This document shows, in pieces, positions 15,348-23,195 of a stretch of 64,000 nucleotides of DNA. Source of the stretch: an uncultured Lachnospiraceae bacterium (GTDB taxonomy: Bacteria > Bacillota > Clostridia > Lachnospirales > Lachnospiraceae). The notes under the pieces were generated by a model. The model was not told where the DNA came from and searched no databases. It saw only the letters and a list, made by a program, of their open reading frames with translations. A program made the position numbers and the translations under genes. The stretch is taken from contig CANPTH010000008.1 of NCBI GenBank assembly GCA_947576945.1, forward strand, positions 29,147 through 93,146, in the 5' to 3' direction. Numbering within the stretch: position 1 is the stretch's first letter; each line of letters opens with the position of its first letter.

Positions 15348-17792
15348 ATGAAGGAGATTGTGATTACAGTTTCATTTTTAATTCTATGCATTATGCTGAT
15401 CAGACATTTATTCAGGGGCAGGATCAGCAACAGGCTGCAGTATGCGCTGTGGCTGCTGGTGGCAGTACGGCTGATAGTTCCGATATCTGCGCAGATTTAT
15501 CTTTCACTTGGAGAAATAGATGAATTTCGTATTATGGATCTGGTGAAAAGGCTGGAGGGAGATTACGGCGATATCACGGAACATCTGGAGCAGCCGTTGA
15601 GCTTCACGATGAATCTGGATTCCATGGGCGGTGCATGGATTGCAGAGAAAATGCTGGGAGAAGAAATATCGTATTTGGATGAAGCGGATGGCCCGACGAG
15701 TATATTCCTCGCCGGATCCGTCGGATTCACGTGGCTGGATCTTCTGCGGTGGATCTGGTTTGGCGGTATGGGCGTGATGGCGGTGTGGATGGCGGCCGTT
15801 AATCTGCGGTTTTGCCGTAAGCTGCACAGGGAGCGGCGGAAATTTCTGCTGCCGGAAGGAGTGACGGGCAGGCTGCATTCGAAAGTCCTGGCAAGTCTGC
15901 GCAGAGGCAGGGTTTATACGTTGGAGGAACTGGTGTCTCCGTGCCTGTACGGAGTACCAGGGCTGGAAGCTGTCTACCTGCCGGAGGCTGTTACGCAGGA
16001 GGAAGACAGACTGTGCCACGTGCTTACCCACGAGATCTGCCATAAACGGCACGGCGATGGATTCTGGTCGCTGCTGCGCAATGCCCTTTTGGTATGTTAT
16101 TGGTTCCATCCGTTGGTGTGGGTCGCGGCAGTGTTGTCCAGGAGAGACTGTGAACTTGCCTGTGACGAGGGAGCGCTGCTGTTGCTGGGAGAGCAGGAGA
16201 GAATCAGTTATGGGAAGACTTTACTTTCTATTATAGCCGGCAGGGGAAAGCTTTCTGATTTTGCCTGTACGGCCACTACCATGACCGGATCAGGCAGAAG
16301 CGTGAAGGAACGGATCCGCTGTATTGCCGAGAAACCCAGAGTACTTGGTGCGGCGGCAGCAGCAGTGCTTATTCTGATTACGGCAGCGTCGCTGCTTGTC
16401 TTTACGAAGAGTCCGCAGTTTACCGGCGGTATATGGGACAGCGGAACGATCTATGTAATGACGGAGGATAAGCGGATCATGCTGCCCGATTCCATAGCCG
16501 GGATCAGCGGATATACGGGGGAGGAGGGTAATCATAAGAATCTGATTGTTTATCAGGTTGCTTCCGACCAGGAGGTGGGCAGGTTCTGTACGGTTTCTTT
16601 CGAAGAAGCGGCAGCGCTGGTGGATGCAGGCCGGTCGGTGGTACCGCTTGGAACCTACGGGAAGAACGGACAGCTTCGGGAGTATATGGGGCTTGCGGCC
16701 CAACAGGTGACGCAGCATGGGTATTTCCCGTCGGAAGAAGATGCGGTAGATACAGAGGATGGGGCGCCGCAAACAGAAACGAAACGTGAAAGCAGCATAA
16801 AACGCAGTGAGAAGGATCCCTTCGCTTTTGACGGCAGGACGGAGTGGGAAGAAGACGAATCCTACGAGAGTGCGAAAAAGCCTTTTGCTTTTGATGGGAA
16901 AAATGAATGGGGTATAGAAGAACCGCAGCAGGTTGAGCAGGAAGCGGAACATGCACAAAGCAGCGTAGCAGGAACGGACAGTAATATCGAGGAATCGACA
17001 ACTTATATCATATCGGATGAAATGGCTGATCCGGACACGGCGGGCGAAGAGGCGGCGACTTATCTGCCGGAGGCGTCAAACCCTGAGGCGGACGGTTCCA
17101 CGGTTTACCTGCCGGAGGAGCCGGGTACCGAAACAGACGGTTCCACGGTTTATCTGCCGGAGGAGACGATTACAACGACATACTATCCGTATAACACAGG
17201 TCTCACGGACTGTTATATTTATCTGACGGCCGATCATTCCAGGGTAAAAGATAGGGATCTGGAAGAAATGCGCTATATTGACGACGAGCTTAAAGCAGCT
17301 GCCGCAGCCGTGATTGTAACCGATATCAACCGGGATATCACGGAGAAGACTTTCGAGTCGCTGGCAGAACGGAAGACACAGTATCTGGGCGATGCTTCGG
17401 CAGTGGTAGCGTTGGTGAATACGCTGCCTTTCCCGGAAGGAATTTCCTATAAAGGAACGGAGCTTACCACCGCTGCATCCCGGAAGAAGTCCCTGCGTAT
17501 TTTGTGTGACCTGACGGCATCGGAACAGGATATGCTGTATGTGAATCATGATGTGCTGCGTTTTGACGGGGTAATGCTTTTTGCTACGATAGAGAATCTG
17601 GAAGAATGTGTTTTCGCAGTGATGGGTGAGGATGGTTCTTTGCTGGAAGAGATGGTATATGACAGAGCGGAGCTGACAGAGTGGATCGGTGTGGAAAGTC
17701 TGTGGCAGGATCTGGAGGGGGAGAAGCTGCAGACGTGGCTTAAGGATCTGCACCAGCGTGTGCTCAAGAGCCTGTATTGGACTCTCGATTAA
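15348..17792 (+). CDS. M56 (BlaR1-type) membrane metalloprotease with DUF4825-like tail
   Basis: An 814-residue protein. N-terminal helices at 3-20, 31-50 and about 130-150 lead to the zinc protease domain with H228-E-I-C-H232 and the second ligand region in CELACDE (268-274), then a helix at about 336-353. The outer part holds two near-identical short motifs (PFAFDG, about 486-520) and two copies of DGSTVYLPEE, then a C-terminal DUF4825-like domain (about 640-790). It has no penicillin-binding domain, so it is not a classical beta-lactam sensor. It should cleave or trigger the BlaI-type repressor encoded upstream. Confidence 0.88.
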   Translation: MKEIVITVSFLILCIMLIRHLFRGRISNRLQYALWLLVAVRLIVPISAQIYLSLGEIDEFRIMDLVKRLEGDYGDITEHLEQPLSFTMNLDSMGGAWIAEKMLGEEISYLDEADGPTSIFLAGSVGFTWLDLLRWIWFGGMGVMAVWMAAVNLRFCRKLHRERRKFLLPEGVTGRLHSKVLASLRRGRVYTLEELVSPCLYGVPGLEAVYLPEAVTQEEDRLCHVLTHEICHKRHGDGFWSLLRNALLVCYWFHPLVWVAAVLSRRDCELACDEGALLLLGEQERISYGKTLLSIIAGRGKLSDFACTATTMTGSGRSVKERIRCIAEKPRVLGAAAAAVLILITAASLLVFTKSPQFTGGIWDSGTIYVMTEDKRIMLPDSIAGISGYTGEEGNHKNLIVYQVASDQEVGRFCTVSFEEAAALVDAGRSVVPLGTYGKNGQLREYMGLAAQQVTQHGYFPSEEDAVDTEDGAPQTETKRESSIKRSEKDPFAFDGRTEWEEDESYESAKKPFAFDGKNEWGIEEPQQVEQEAEHAQSSVAGTDSNIEESTTYIISDEMADPDTAGEEAATYLPEASNPEADGSTVYLPEEPGTETDGSTVYLPEETITTTYYPYNTGLTDCYIYLTADHSRVKDRDLEEMRYIDDELKAAAAAVIVTDINRDITEKTFESLAERKTQYLGDASAVVALVNTLPFPEGISYKGTELTTAASRKKSLRILCDLTASEQDMLYVNHDVLRFDGVMLFATIENLEECVFAVMGEDGSLLEEMVYDRAELTEWIGVESLWQDLEGEKLQTWLKDLHQRVLKSLYWTLD

Positions 17793-18092
17793 AAAATAAA
17801 GAAATTTTAAGAATTATGAAACTTTTTCTTAACCTGAGGACTCTAATATATAAGAATGAACACGTTCAGTTAGAATTTGCGGTGCAATGTAAGATATCTC
17901 TTTTAGAGAAGTTTTAAAGATTTCTCTGATATGATAAGATAGACTTCCATTTCTATAGTATACTGACATGGTACCTTCAGTTGGCAGGAGAATCCATGTG
18001 TATGCCTTCATTAAAGAAAGGTAACCGGAGATTCAGGGAAGCGGAAGCTTGAGAGTTGGAACGTAAAATGAGGCACAAAAGAGGGGAAACAA

Positions 18093-19346
18093 GTGGGACA
18101 GGTGCAGAGCAGACGACAGCAGGAGATTGAACTTTGGGAATTGTACCAGGGAGAAGGCAGGGGCGCTGAGAGAGGCAGGCACAAGCGAAATGCCGGCAGA
18201 GGCAGCCGGAACGGTGAATATGGAGGATCCGGGCGGAAAGCAGAGGCCGATAGAAACGACAGAAGGGCAAGCCAGAGAAGGGAAGCGGCCGGAAGCGGCA
18301 GAGAGGCAGGCCGGAGAAGGGAAGCAGCCGGAAGCGGCAGAGAGGCAGGCCGGAGAAGGGAAGCAGCCGGAAGCGGCCGGAGGCGGTCCGGAGAGAGCGG
18401 AAGGCGGGCGCAGACCGGAGAAGGCGGCAGCATAAGGTTGTATGAGATGGAGCGGAACGGATCGAAGCCAGGCAGCCGGACAGTCAGAACTGTGGACAGA
18501 CACGCGGCCGGTACTATGCGGCAGTCTGGAAATGCCGCCAGAGCACAGCGTATGGGCCGGGCAAAAGATGTCTCCGGGATCAGTTATATTGGGGCTTCTC
18601 CGTATCGGGGCAATGCCCGTCCGGTACAGTCCATTAAGCGGCGGCGGGCACGGCGCAGAAGAGAGATTCTGAGTAAGTTAGTGATCGCTGTGCTTATGGT
18701 GACGTGTCTTGTTATGATTTATTATATAACCGGCGGGATCTACCGGATGACGCACAAGAATAAAGAAGAAAAGCCGCTTCCCGTAACAGCGGAGCAGGCC
18801 TTCATTGATGACAGCAGCGATACCGGGATATCTCCGCCTGAAGTGATACAGGATTTACTGGAAATTAATGAGTATTCCAGGCCGGGAGACAAGATGGGCA
18901 GGATCAGCAATATATTTGTCCACTATACGGCTAACCCTGGTACTTCAGCTGCGCAGAACAGAAGTTATTTTGCAAATCTGGCTGAGACACATGAACGGTC
19001 AGCCAGTGCGCACCTGATCATCGGTTATGACGGGGAGCTGATACAATGTATTCCCTTTGACGAACAGGCTTATGCAGTGATGACGAGGAATGAAGATTCC
19101 ATATCGATCGAGTGCTGTTACCTGTCTGACGACGGCTCTTTTACTCAGGAAACATATGATACATTGATACATACACTGGCATGGCTGGTGGACAAATTTG
19201 ATCTGTCTGCAGAAGATATCTTAAGACATTATGACTGCGGCGGGAAGCTTTGTCCCCTGTATTATGCGGAAAATGAAAGTGCGTGGAACCAGCTGCGGCA
19301 GGATGTAGAGGCATATCTGGAACAGGCGAGGCAGGAGAAAGCATAA
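18093..19346 (+). CDS. Membrane-anchored N-acetylmuramoyl-L-alanine amidase
   Basis: A 417-residue protein with an unusual arginine- and glycine-rich N-terminus (1-190), a membrane helix (about 196-215) and an outer Amidase_2 domain (about 265-410). Zinc and catalytic features are NIFVHYTAN, SAHLIIGYDGELIQCIP and LRHYDCGGKLCP. It should cut the bond between muramic acid and the stem peptide during wall turnover. The start is GTG 18093 behind GAGGGG. The cytoplasmic arm contains a 39-bp tandem DNA repeat, so its length may vary between strains. Confidence 0.85.
   Translation: MGQVQSRRQQEIELWELYQGEGRGAERGRHKRNAGRGSRNGEYGGSGRKAEADRNDRRASQRREAAGSGREAGRRREAAGSGREAGRRREAAGSGRRRSGESGRRAQTGEGGSIRLYEMERNGSKPGSRTVRTVDRHAAGTMRQSGNAARAQRMGRAKDVSGISYIGASPYRGNARPVQSIKRRRARRRREILSKLVIAVLMVTCLVMIYYITGGIYRMTHKNKEEKPLPVTAEQAFIDDSSDTGISPPEVIQDLLEINEYSRPGDKMGRISNIFVHYTANPGTSAAQNRSYFANLAETHERSASAHLIIGYDGELIQCIPFDEQAYAVMTRNEDSISIECCYLSDDGSFTQETYDTLIHTLAWLVDKFDLSAEDILRHYDCGGKLCPLYYAENESAWNQLRQDVEAYLEQARQEKA
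18261..18380 (+). repeat. 39-bp tandem repeat inside the amidase gene
   Basis: Units 18281-18319 and 18320-18358 differ at one base; a half unit follows (18359-18377) and a decayed half precedes. In the amidase frame each unit adds 13 residues (REAAGSGREAGRR). The second frame is also open from 18127 to 18435. As 39 is divisible by three, copy changes keep the frame. Confidence 0.85.
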
Positions 19347-19372
19347 AATATTGACGGAAACATCTCAGATTG

Positions 19373-19409
19373 CAGACAATCAACCTTTGCGGCTGGTTGT
19401 CTGTTTTTT
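19373..19409 (+). terminator. Terminator after the amidase gene
   Basis: CAGACAA pairs with TTGTCTG, extended imperfectly by CC/GG, and TTTTTTG follows. It lies between the amidase stop and the convergent tRNA gene. Confidence 0.8.
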
Positions 19410-19493
19410 GGAGCGTTAGTTTACTTATCTCAAAATCAGAGCAATAAAAATCGAGAAGCCCCGTAAAACGACAGCTTCCCGACAAAAATAAAA

Positions 19494-19564
19494 AGCGGGT
19501 GATGGGAATCGAACCCACGTATCCAGCTTGGAAGGCTGGTGTTCTACCATTGAACTACACCCGC
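19494..19564 (-). tRNA. tRNA-Gly (anticodon TCC)
   Basis: The minus strand folds into a full cloverleaf: acceptor GCGGGTG/CACCCGC, D-arm TAGTTCAATGGTAGAAC, anticodon arm CCAGC-CTTCCAA-GCTGG with anticodon TCC, and T-arm TGGGTTCGAATCCCA. No 3' CCA is encoded. A strong promoter lies 30 bases upstream. Confidence 0.96.
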
Positions 19565-19594
19565 ATGCTCATATATTTCTTACGAACAATTAAC

Positions 19595-19623
19595 ATATTA
19601 ACACAGGAATTCGGAAAAGTCAA
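19595..19623 (-). promoter_or_regulatory. Promoter of tRNA-Gly
   Basis: On the minus strand TTGACT (19623-19618) and TAATAT (19600-19595) are exactly 17 bases apart, about 30 bases before the tRNA. Confidence 0.75.
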
Positions 19624-19760
19624 TTCATGAAAAGTAACTAAATTTAACCAAATATATCGCAAAATTTGAAAAAAACATAGAAAGACAGACATTACAATGA
19701 TACAATATAAACAGCAGACAGGCCAGATACACATAACTGGGAAAGGGTGGTGCAGGGAAT

Positions 19761-20153
19761 ATGGATGTTGGGGGACAACAGACCACAGCGGATAGAAAGC
19801 ACATTCTGATCGTAGATGATGATCCGGTTGCGCTTAAGACACTTCGGTATTTTTTACAGGAAAATTATAAGGTGACGCTGATCAGTTCCGGGAAGTCAGC
19901 GGTGGATTTTCTGACGAAATATACGCCGGATCTGATCCTGCTGGATTATTTGATGCCTGTGCACAATGGCGCAGCCGTTCTGAAAGAGATTCAGAGTAAG
20001 GTAGAGACGAAGAATATTCCGGTTTTCTTCCTGACAGGGCAGACGGATGCAGATACGATCAGCGAGTGTCTTGCGCTGCATCCGGCAGGCTATCTTGTAA
20101 AGCCGGTGGCGAAAGCGGCTCTGCTTGCCAAGATGGAGGAAGTGCTGGGATGA
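19761..20153 (+). CDS. Single-domain response regulator (CheY-like)
   Basis: A 130-residue stand-alone receiver: acidic pair D20-D21, phospho-acceptor D62 (ILLDYLMPVHNG), T/L near 92 (FFLTGQT) and the lysine in LVKPVAK. There is no output domain. Its stop overlaps the start of the Hpt gene (ATGA), so the two proteins are made together and probably exchange phosphate. No histidine kinase is adjacent, so the donor must be encoded elsewhere. Confidence 0.9.
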   Translation: MDVGGQQTTADRKHILIVDDDPVALKTLRYFLQENYKVTLISSGKSAVDFLTKYTPDLILLDYLMPVHNGAAVLKEIQSKVETKNIPVFFLTGQTDADTISECLALHPAGYLVKPVAKAALLAKMEEVLG

Positions 20154-20752
20154 AGGGGATTGACATATCTGTGGGTTTGGAATATGCCGGGGATGATGAA
20201 GCGTTGTACCGGGAGATCCTGACAGAATATGCGGACTGTATCGAGGAACAGGCGCAGGCAATAGAACGTGCCGTGGCGGCAGAAGACATTGAGCGTTTTA
20301 CGATAGAAGCCCATTCTTTGAAAAGCACTTCCAGAACCATTGGGGCGCAGGGAGTGTCCGAACAGGCGAGAGAACTGGAGGAATATGGAAAAAGATGTGA
20401 GTGGGCGAAGATCCGTGCCGGAATGCCGCAACTGCTGGCATCCTACAGAGGATTACGTTCCGTGATCGTATCATATTGTGCGGATGAGCGGAACGAGGAG
20501 CAGGAGAAGCGTCCTCTGGATCGTGAGGCGGTGGAAGAACTTCTGGCGCAGCTTGCGGACAGTCTGGAAGCCTGGGATTCTGTCCGGGCGGAGGAGATCA
20601 TTGCGGAACTTGCGCGGTATGATCTGGAAGAGGAGTCTGACCTGTACCGGAAGAATCTGACTTTGGCAATGGGAAAGTTTGATTATGAGGGGTGCAGGGC
20701 CATTGTGATACAATGGCGTGCAGCCACACGTGTTATGAATAAGAAGGCATAG
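20150..20752 (+). CDS. Histidine phosphotransfer (Hpt) protein
   Basis: A 200-residue, all-helical protein whose first half is an Hpt domain: DEALYREILTEY, then the phospho-histidine H55 in IEAHSLKSTSRTIGAQGVSEQARELE. The second half (about 120-200) is a further helical region without a clear histidine site. Translation begins at an ATG overlapping the receiver stop by four bases. Hpt proteins shuttle phosphate between receivers, so this pair is a relay module. It is followed five bases later by an AraC gene, suggesting one operon. Confidence 0.82.
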   Translation: MKGIDISVGLEYAGDDEALYREILTEYADCIEEQAQAIERAVAAEDIERFTIEAHSLKSTSRTIGAQGVSEQARELEEYGKRCEWAKIRAGMPQLLASYRGLRSVIVSYCADERNEEQEKRPLDREAVEELLAQLADSLEAWDSVRAEEIIAELARYDLEEESDLYRKNLTLAMGKFDYEGCRAIVIQWRAATRVMNKKA

Positions 20753-20757
20753 AATTT

Positions 20758-21657
20758 ATGGAGAAGGCATATAAACTGGAATTTGCCGGAGAGCGGACAG
20801 GCAGCCTGTATGTGAACTGCTGCGGGCTTTCCCGAACGGAAGGCCTGCACAGCTTTGGACCGGCACTAAAACCTCATTATCTGGTTCATTATATATTGAG
20901 CGGCAAGGGAAGATTCTCTATCGGGGGTAAGGAATATCCATTGGAAGCTGGATATGGATTTCTGATCACACCCGATGAGCTGGCATTCTATCAGGCAGAC
21001 GAAAATGATCCGTGGACATATGTGTGGGTGGGTTTCAGCGGCACGCAGGCGGCGGAATATGTGAATAATATCGGGTTGTCTGTGAGACAGCCCGTTTTTC
21101 GGTCGGAGGATTCACAGCAGCTGTATCAGATCGTAAAGGATATGATGGAGCACAACACTTTCGGGCTTTCCAATGATCTGCGCCGTAACGGGCAGCTGAG
21201 TATCTTTTTGTCCGTTATAGCGGAGGGGACAAGAGTGGAGGAAAAGAATGAAACAGACCGGGCCAACACTTACGTCCGCAAGGCAATCTCTTTTATCCAG
21301 AGTAATTACTGCAATTCCATCAAGGTGACGGACGTGGCCAGGTATGTCTGTATCAACAGAAGCTATCTGTATACGCTTTTCCAGAATTCCATGGGGATGT
21401 CGCCGCAGCAGTTTTTGACGGCGTTTCGAATCACCAAGGCTACGGAACTGTTGCAGCTGACTTCACTTCCGATTGAGAGTATTGCACTGTCATGTGGTTA
21501 TCATGATCCGCTGGTATTTACCAAGGCCTTCCGGCAGATGAAGAAGATGACGCCCACGGCCTATCGCAGGGAAATGCAGAAGGGGGAGACGAGACGCAAT
21601 AAGGCGTATCTGAAAGAGGTGGAGGATTTTATCAATCAGATCAACAGCTTAAGATAG
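20758..21657 (+). CDS. AraC-family regulator with cupin sensor domain
   Basis: A 299-residue protein with an N-terminal sugar-sensing cupin (about 10-150: HYLVHYILSGKGRFSIGGKEYPLEAGYGFLITPDE) and a C-terminal double HTH (about 180-285: DVARYVCINRSYLYTLFQNSMGMSPQQFL, SCGYHDPLVFTKAFRQMKKMTPTAYR). Such MsmR/RhaS-like proteins activate sugar genes on ligand binding. It is encoded just upstream of galK and galT, so galactose control is plausible but unproven. It starts 5 bases after the Hpt gene. Confidence 0.88.
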   Translation: MEKAYKLEFAGERTGSLYVNCCGLSRTEGLHSFGPALKPHYLVHYILSGKGRFSIGGKEYPLEAGYGFLITPDELAFYQADENDPWTYVWVGFSGTQAAEYVNNIGLSVRQPVFRSEDSQQLYQIVKDMMEHNTFGLSNDLRRNGQLSIFLSVIAEGTRVEEKNETDRANTYVRKAISFIQSNYCNSIKVTDVARYVCINRSYLYTLFQNSMGMSPQQFLTAFRITKATELLQLTSLPIESIALSCGYHDPLVFTKAFRQMKKMTPTAYRREMQKGETRRNKAYLKEVEDFINQINSLR

Positions 21658-21826
21658 TATTCACGAAAAAGGCAGATCGCATTTGTGCGGCGAAACCTTT
21701 GCAACATTTTGACAGGTTTGTGTAACAATGAGATATTTAAGTTATGCCGGCTTTTTTATATGATAACAATACCTTCAATTAACAAAGACATATATACTTT
21801 AAAGCGGGATAATTTCAGTATTTTCC

Positions 21827-21882
21827 TGTTCACTGAGGGTATAGTAAACGACATAACATATTTGCAGTAGTTGAGAACAGTG
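21827..21882 (+). promoter_or_regulatory. Shared gal leader element, galK copy
   Basis: TGTTCACTGAGGGTA (21827-21841) and, 30 bases later, TGAGAACAGTG (21872-21882). The same two boxes occur before galT at 23129 and 23166. The CTGTTC in the first can pair with GAACAG in the second, so this could be an RNA hairpin or a pair of operator half-sites. Confidence 0.5.
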
Positions 21883-21937
21883 GAAGCCGAAGACGGGAAG
21901 ACTGTGGGACAGTGAATAAGAGAAGGAGGACATCTGA

Positions 21938-23101
21938 ATGAAAGAAGCAGTATTGAAGAAGTTTGGGGAACTTTATGGGGATACGCAGGGCGTCAATGTT
22001 TATTTTGCGCCGGGCCGTGTGAATCTTATCGGAGAACATACGGATTACAATGGGGGACACGTTTTTCCCTGTGCACTGACCATTGGCACTTATGTTGCAG
22101 CCCGGAAGAGAGCAGATAGAAAGTTAACATTCTATTCCATGAATTTTGACAGGCTGGGGGTTGTTGAAGGCAGTCTGGATGATCTGACACCGGCTAAGGA
22201 AGCAGAATGGACGAATTATCCGAAGGGAGTTATGTGGGCCTTTGCGGGAAGAGGCATGGAGATGGACTGTGGACTGGATATCGTGCTGTACGGCAATATT
22301 CCCAATGGTTCCGGCTTATCGTCTTCCGCATCTTTGGAAGTAGTGACAGGTTATGTATTGAAGGATCTGTATGGATTCGATGTGACGAATGTGGATCTGG
22401 CGAAGATCGGGCAGTATTCGGAGAATAATTTCAACGGTATGAACTGTGGCATCATGGATCAGTTTGCATCTGCCATGGGTAAGAAGGATAACGCTATTTT
22501 CCTGGATACGGCGGATTTGTCTTATGAGTATGCACCGCTTGTGCTGGACGGCGCAAAGATTGTGGTGACCAACAGTAATGTTAAGCATTCGTTGGTAAAT
22601 TCGGCTTACAATGAGAGAAGAAGCGAATGCGAGAAGGCATTGGAAGAACTGCAGACGGTGGTCGATATTAAGGGGCTGGGCGATCTGACCGAGGAACAGT
22701 TCGAGGCTCACAAGGAGGCAATTAAGAGTGAGGTGCGCGTGAAGAGAGCGAAGCATGCGGTCTATGAAAACCAGAGGACGATCCGTGCGGTGGCTGCATT
22801 GAAGAACAATGATTTAAAGCTTTTTGGTGAGCTGATGAATGCTTCCCACGTGTCCCTGCGCGACGACTATGCGGTATCCTGTGAGGAGATTGATGTGCTG
22901 GTGGAAGAAGCGTGGAAGGTGGACGGTGTGATCGGATCCCGCATTACAGGCGGCGGTTTCGGCGGCTGCACAGTGAGCATTGTTCGTGATGAGGCTGTGG
23001 ATGCTTTTCAGGAGAAGGTCGGAGCGGCGTACAAAGAACGTGTGGGCAGGACGGCTGACTTCTATGTGGTAGAGATTGGAGACGGGCCGCGCAAATTATA
23101 A
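21938..23101 (+). CDS. galK: Galactokinase
   Basis: A 387-residue GHMP kinase that makes galactose 1-phosphate from galactose and ATP, the first step of the Leloir pathway. The signature GRVNLIGEHTDYNGG lies near residues 28-42, the ATP loop in IPNGSGLSSSASLE and the C-terminal motif in SRITGGGFGGCTVSI. ATG 21938 follows AGAAGGAGGA. galT follows 94 bases later; no galE or galactose transporter is adjacent. A shared box occurs in both leaders. Confidence 0.96.
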   Translation: MKEAVLKKFGELYGDTQGVNVYFAPGRVNLIGEHTDYNGGHVFPCALTIGTYVAARKRADRKLTFYSMNFDRLGVVEGSLDDLTPAKEAEWTNYPKGVMWAFAGRGMEMDCGLDIVLYGNIPNGSGLSSSASLEVVTGYVLKDLYGFDVTNVDLAKIGQYSENNFNGMNCGIMDQFASAMGKKDNAIFLDTADLSYEYAPLVLDGAKIVVTNSNVKHSLVNSAYNERRSECEKALEELQTVVDIKGLGDLTEEQFEAHKEAIKSEVRVKRAKHAVYENQRTIRAVAALKNNDLKLFGELMNASHVSLRDDYAVSCEEIDVLVEEAWKVDGVIGSRITGGGFGGCTVSIVRDEAVDAFQEKVGAAYKERVGRTADFYVVEIGDGPRKL

Positions 23102-23128
23102 AGTGCAGAGCAGTGACAGCAAGGTTAT

Positions 23129-23176
23129 TGTTCACTGAGGGTAAGCAGATTTCAAATAGAGTGACTGAGAACAGTG
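23129..23176 (+). promoter_or_regulatory. Shared gal leader element, galT copy
   Basis: TGTTCACTGAGGGTA (23129-23143) and TGAGAACAGTG (23166-23176), the same two boxes as before galK but with 22 instead of 30 bases between. The bases between the boxes are not conserved. Confidence 0.5.
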
Positions 23177-23195
23177 CGCAGAAACGAGGAGAGCT

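Noticed and set aside
17995..18051. Short frame MCMPSLKKGNRRFREAEA before the amidase
   Set aside because: GGAG lies at a fair distance, but the frame is only 18 codons with no pattern; chance is as likely.
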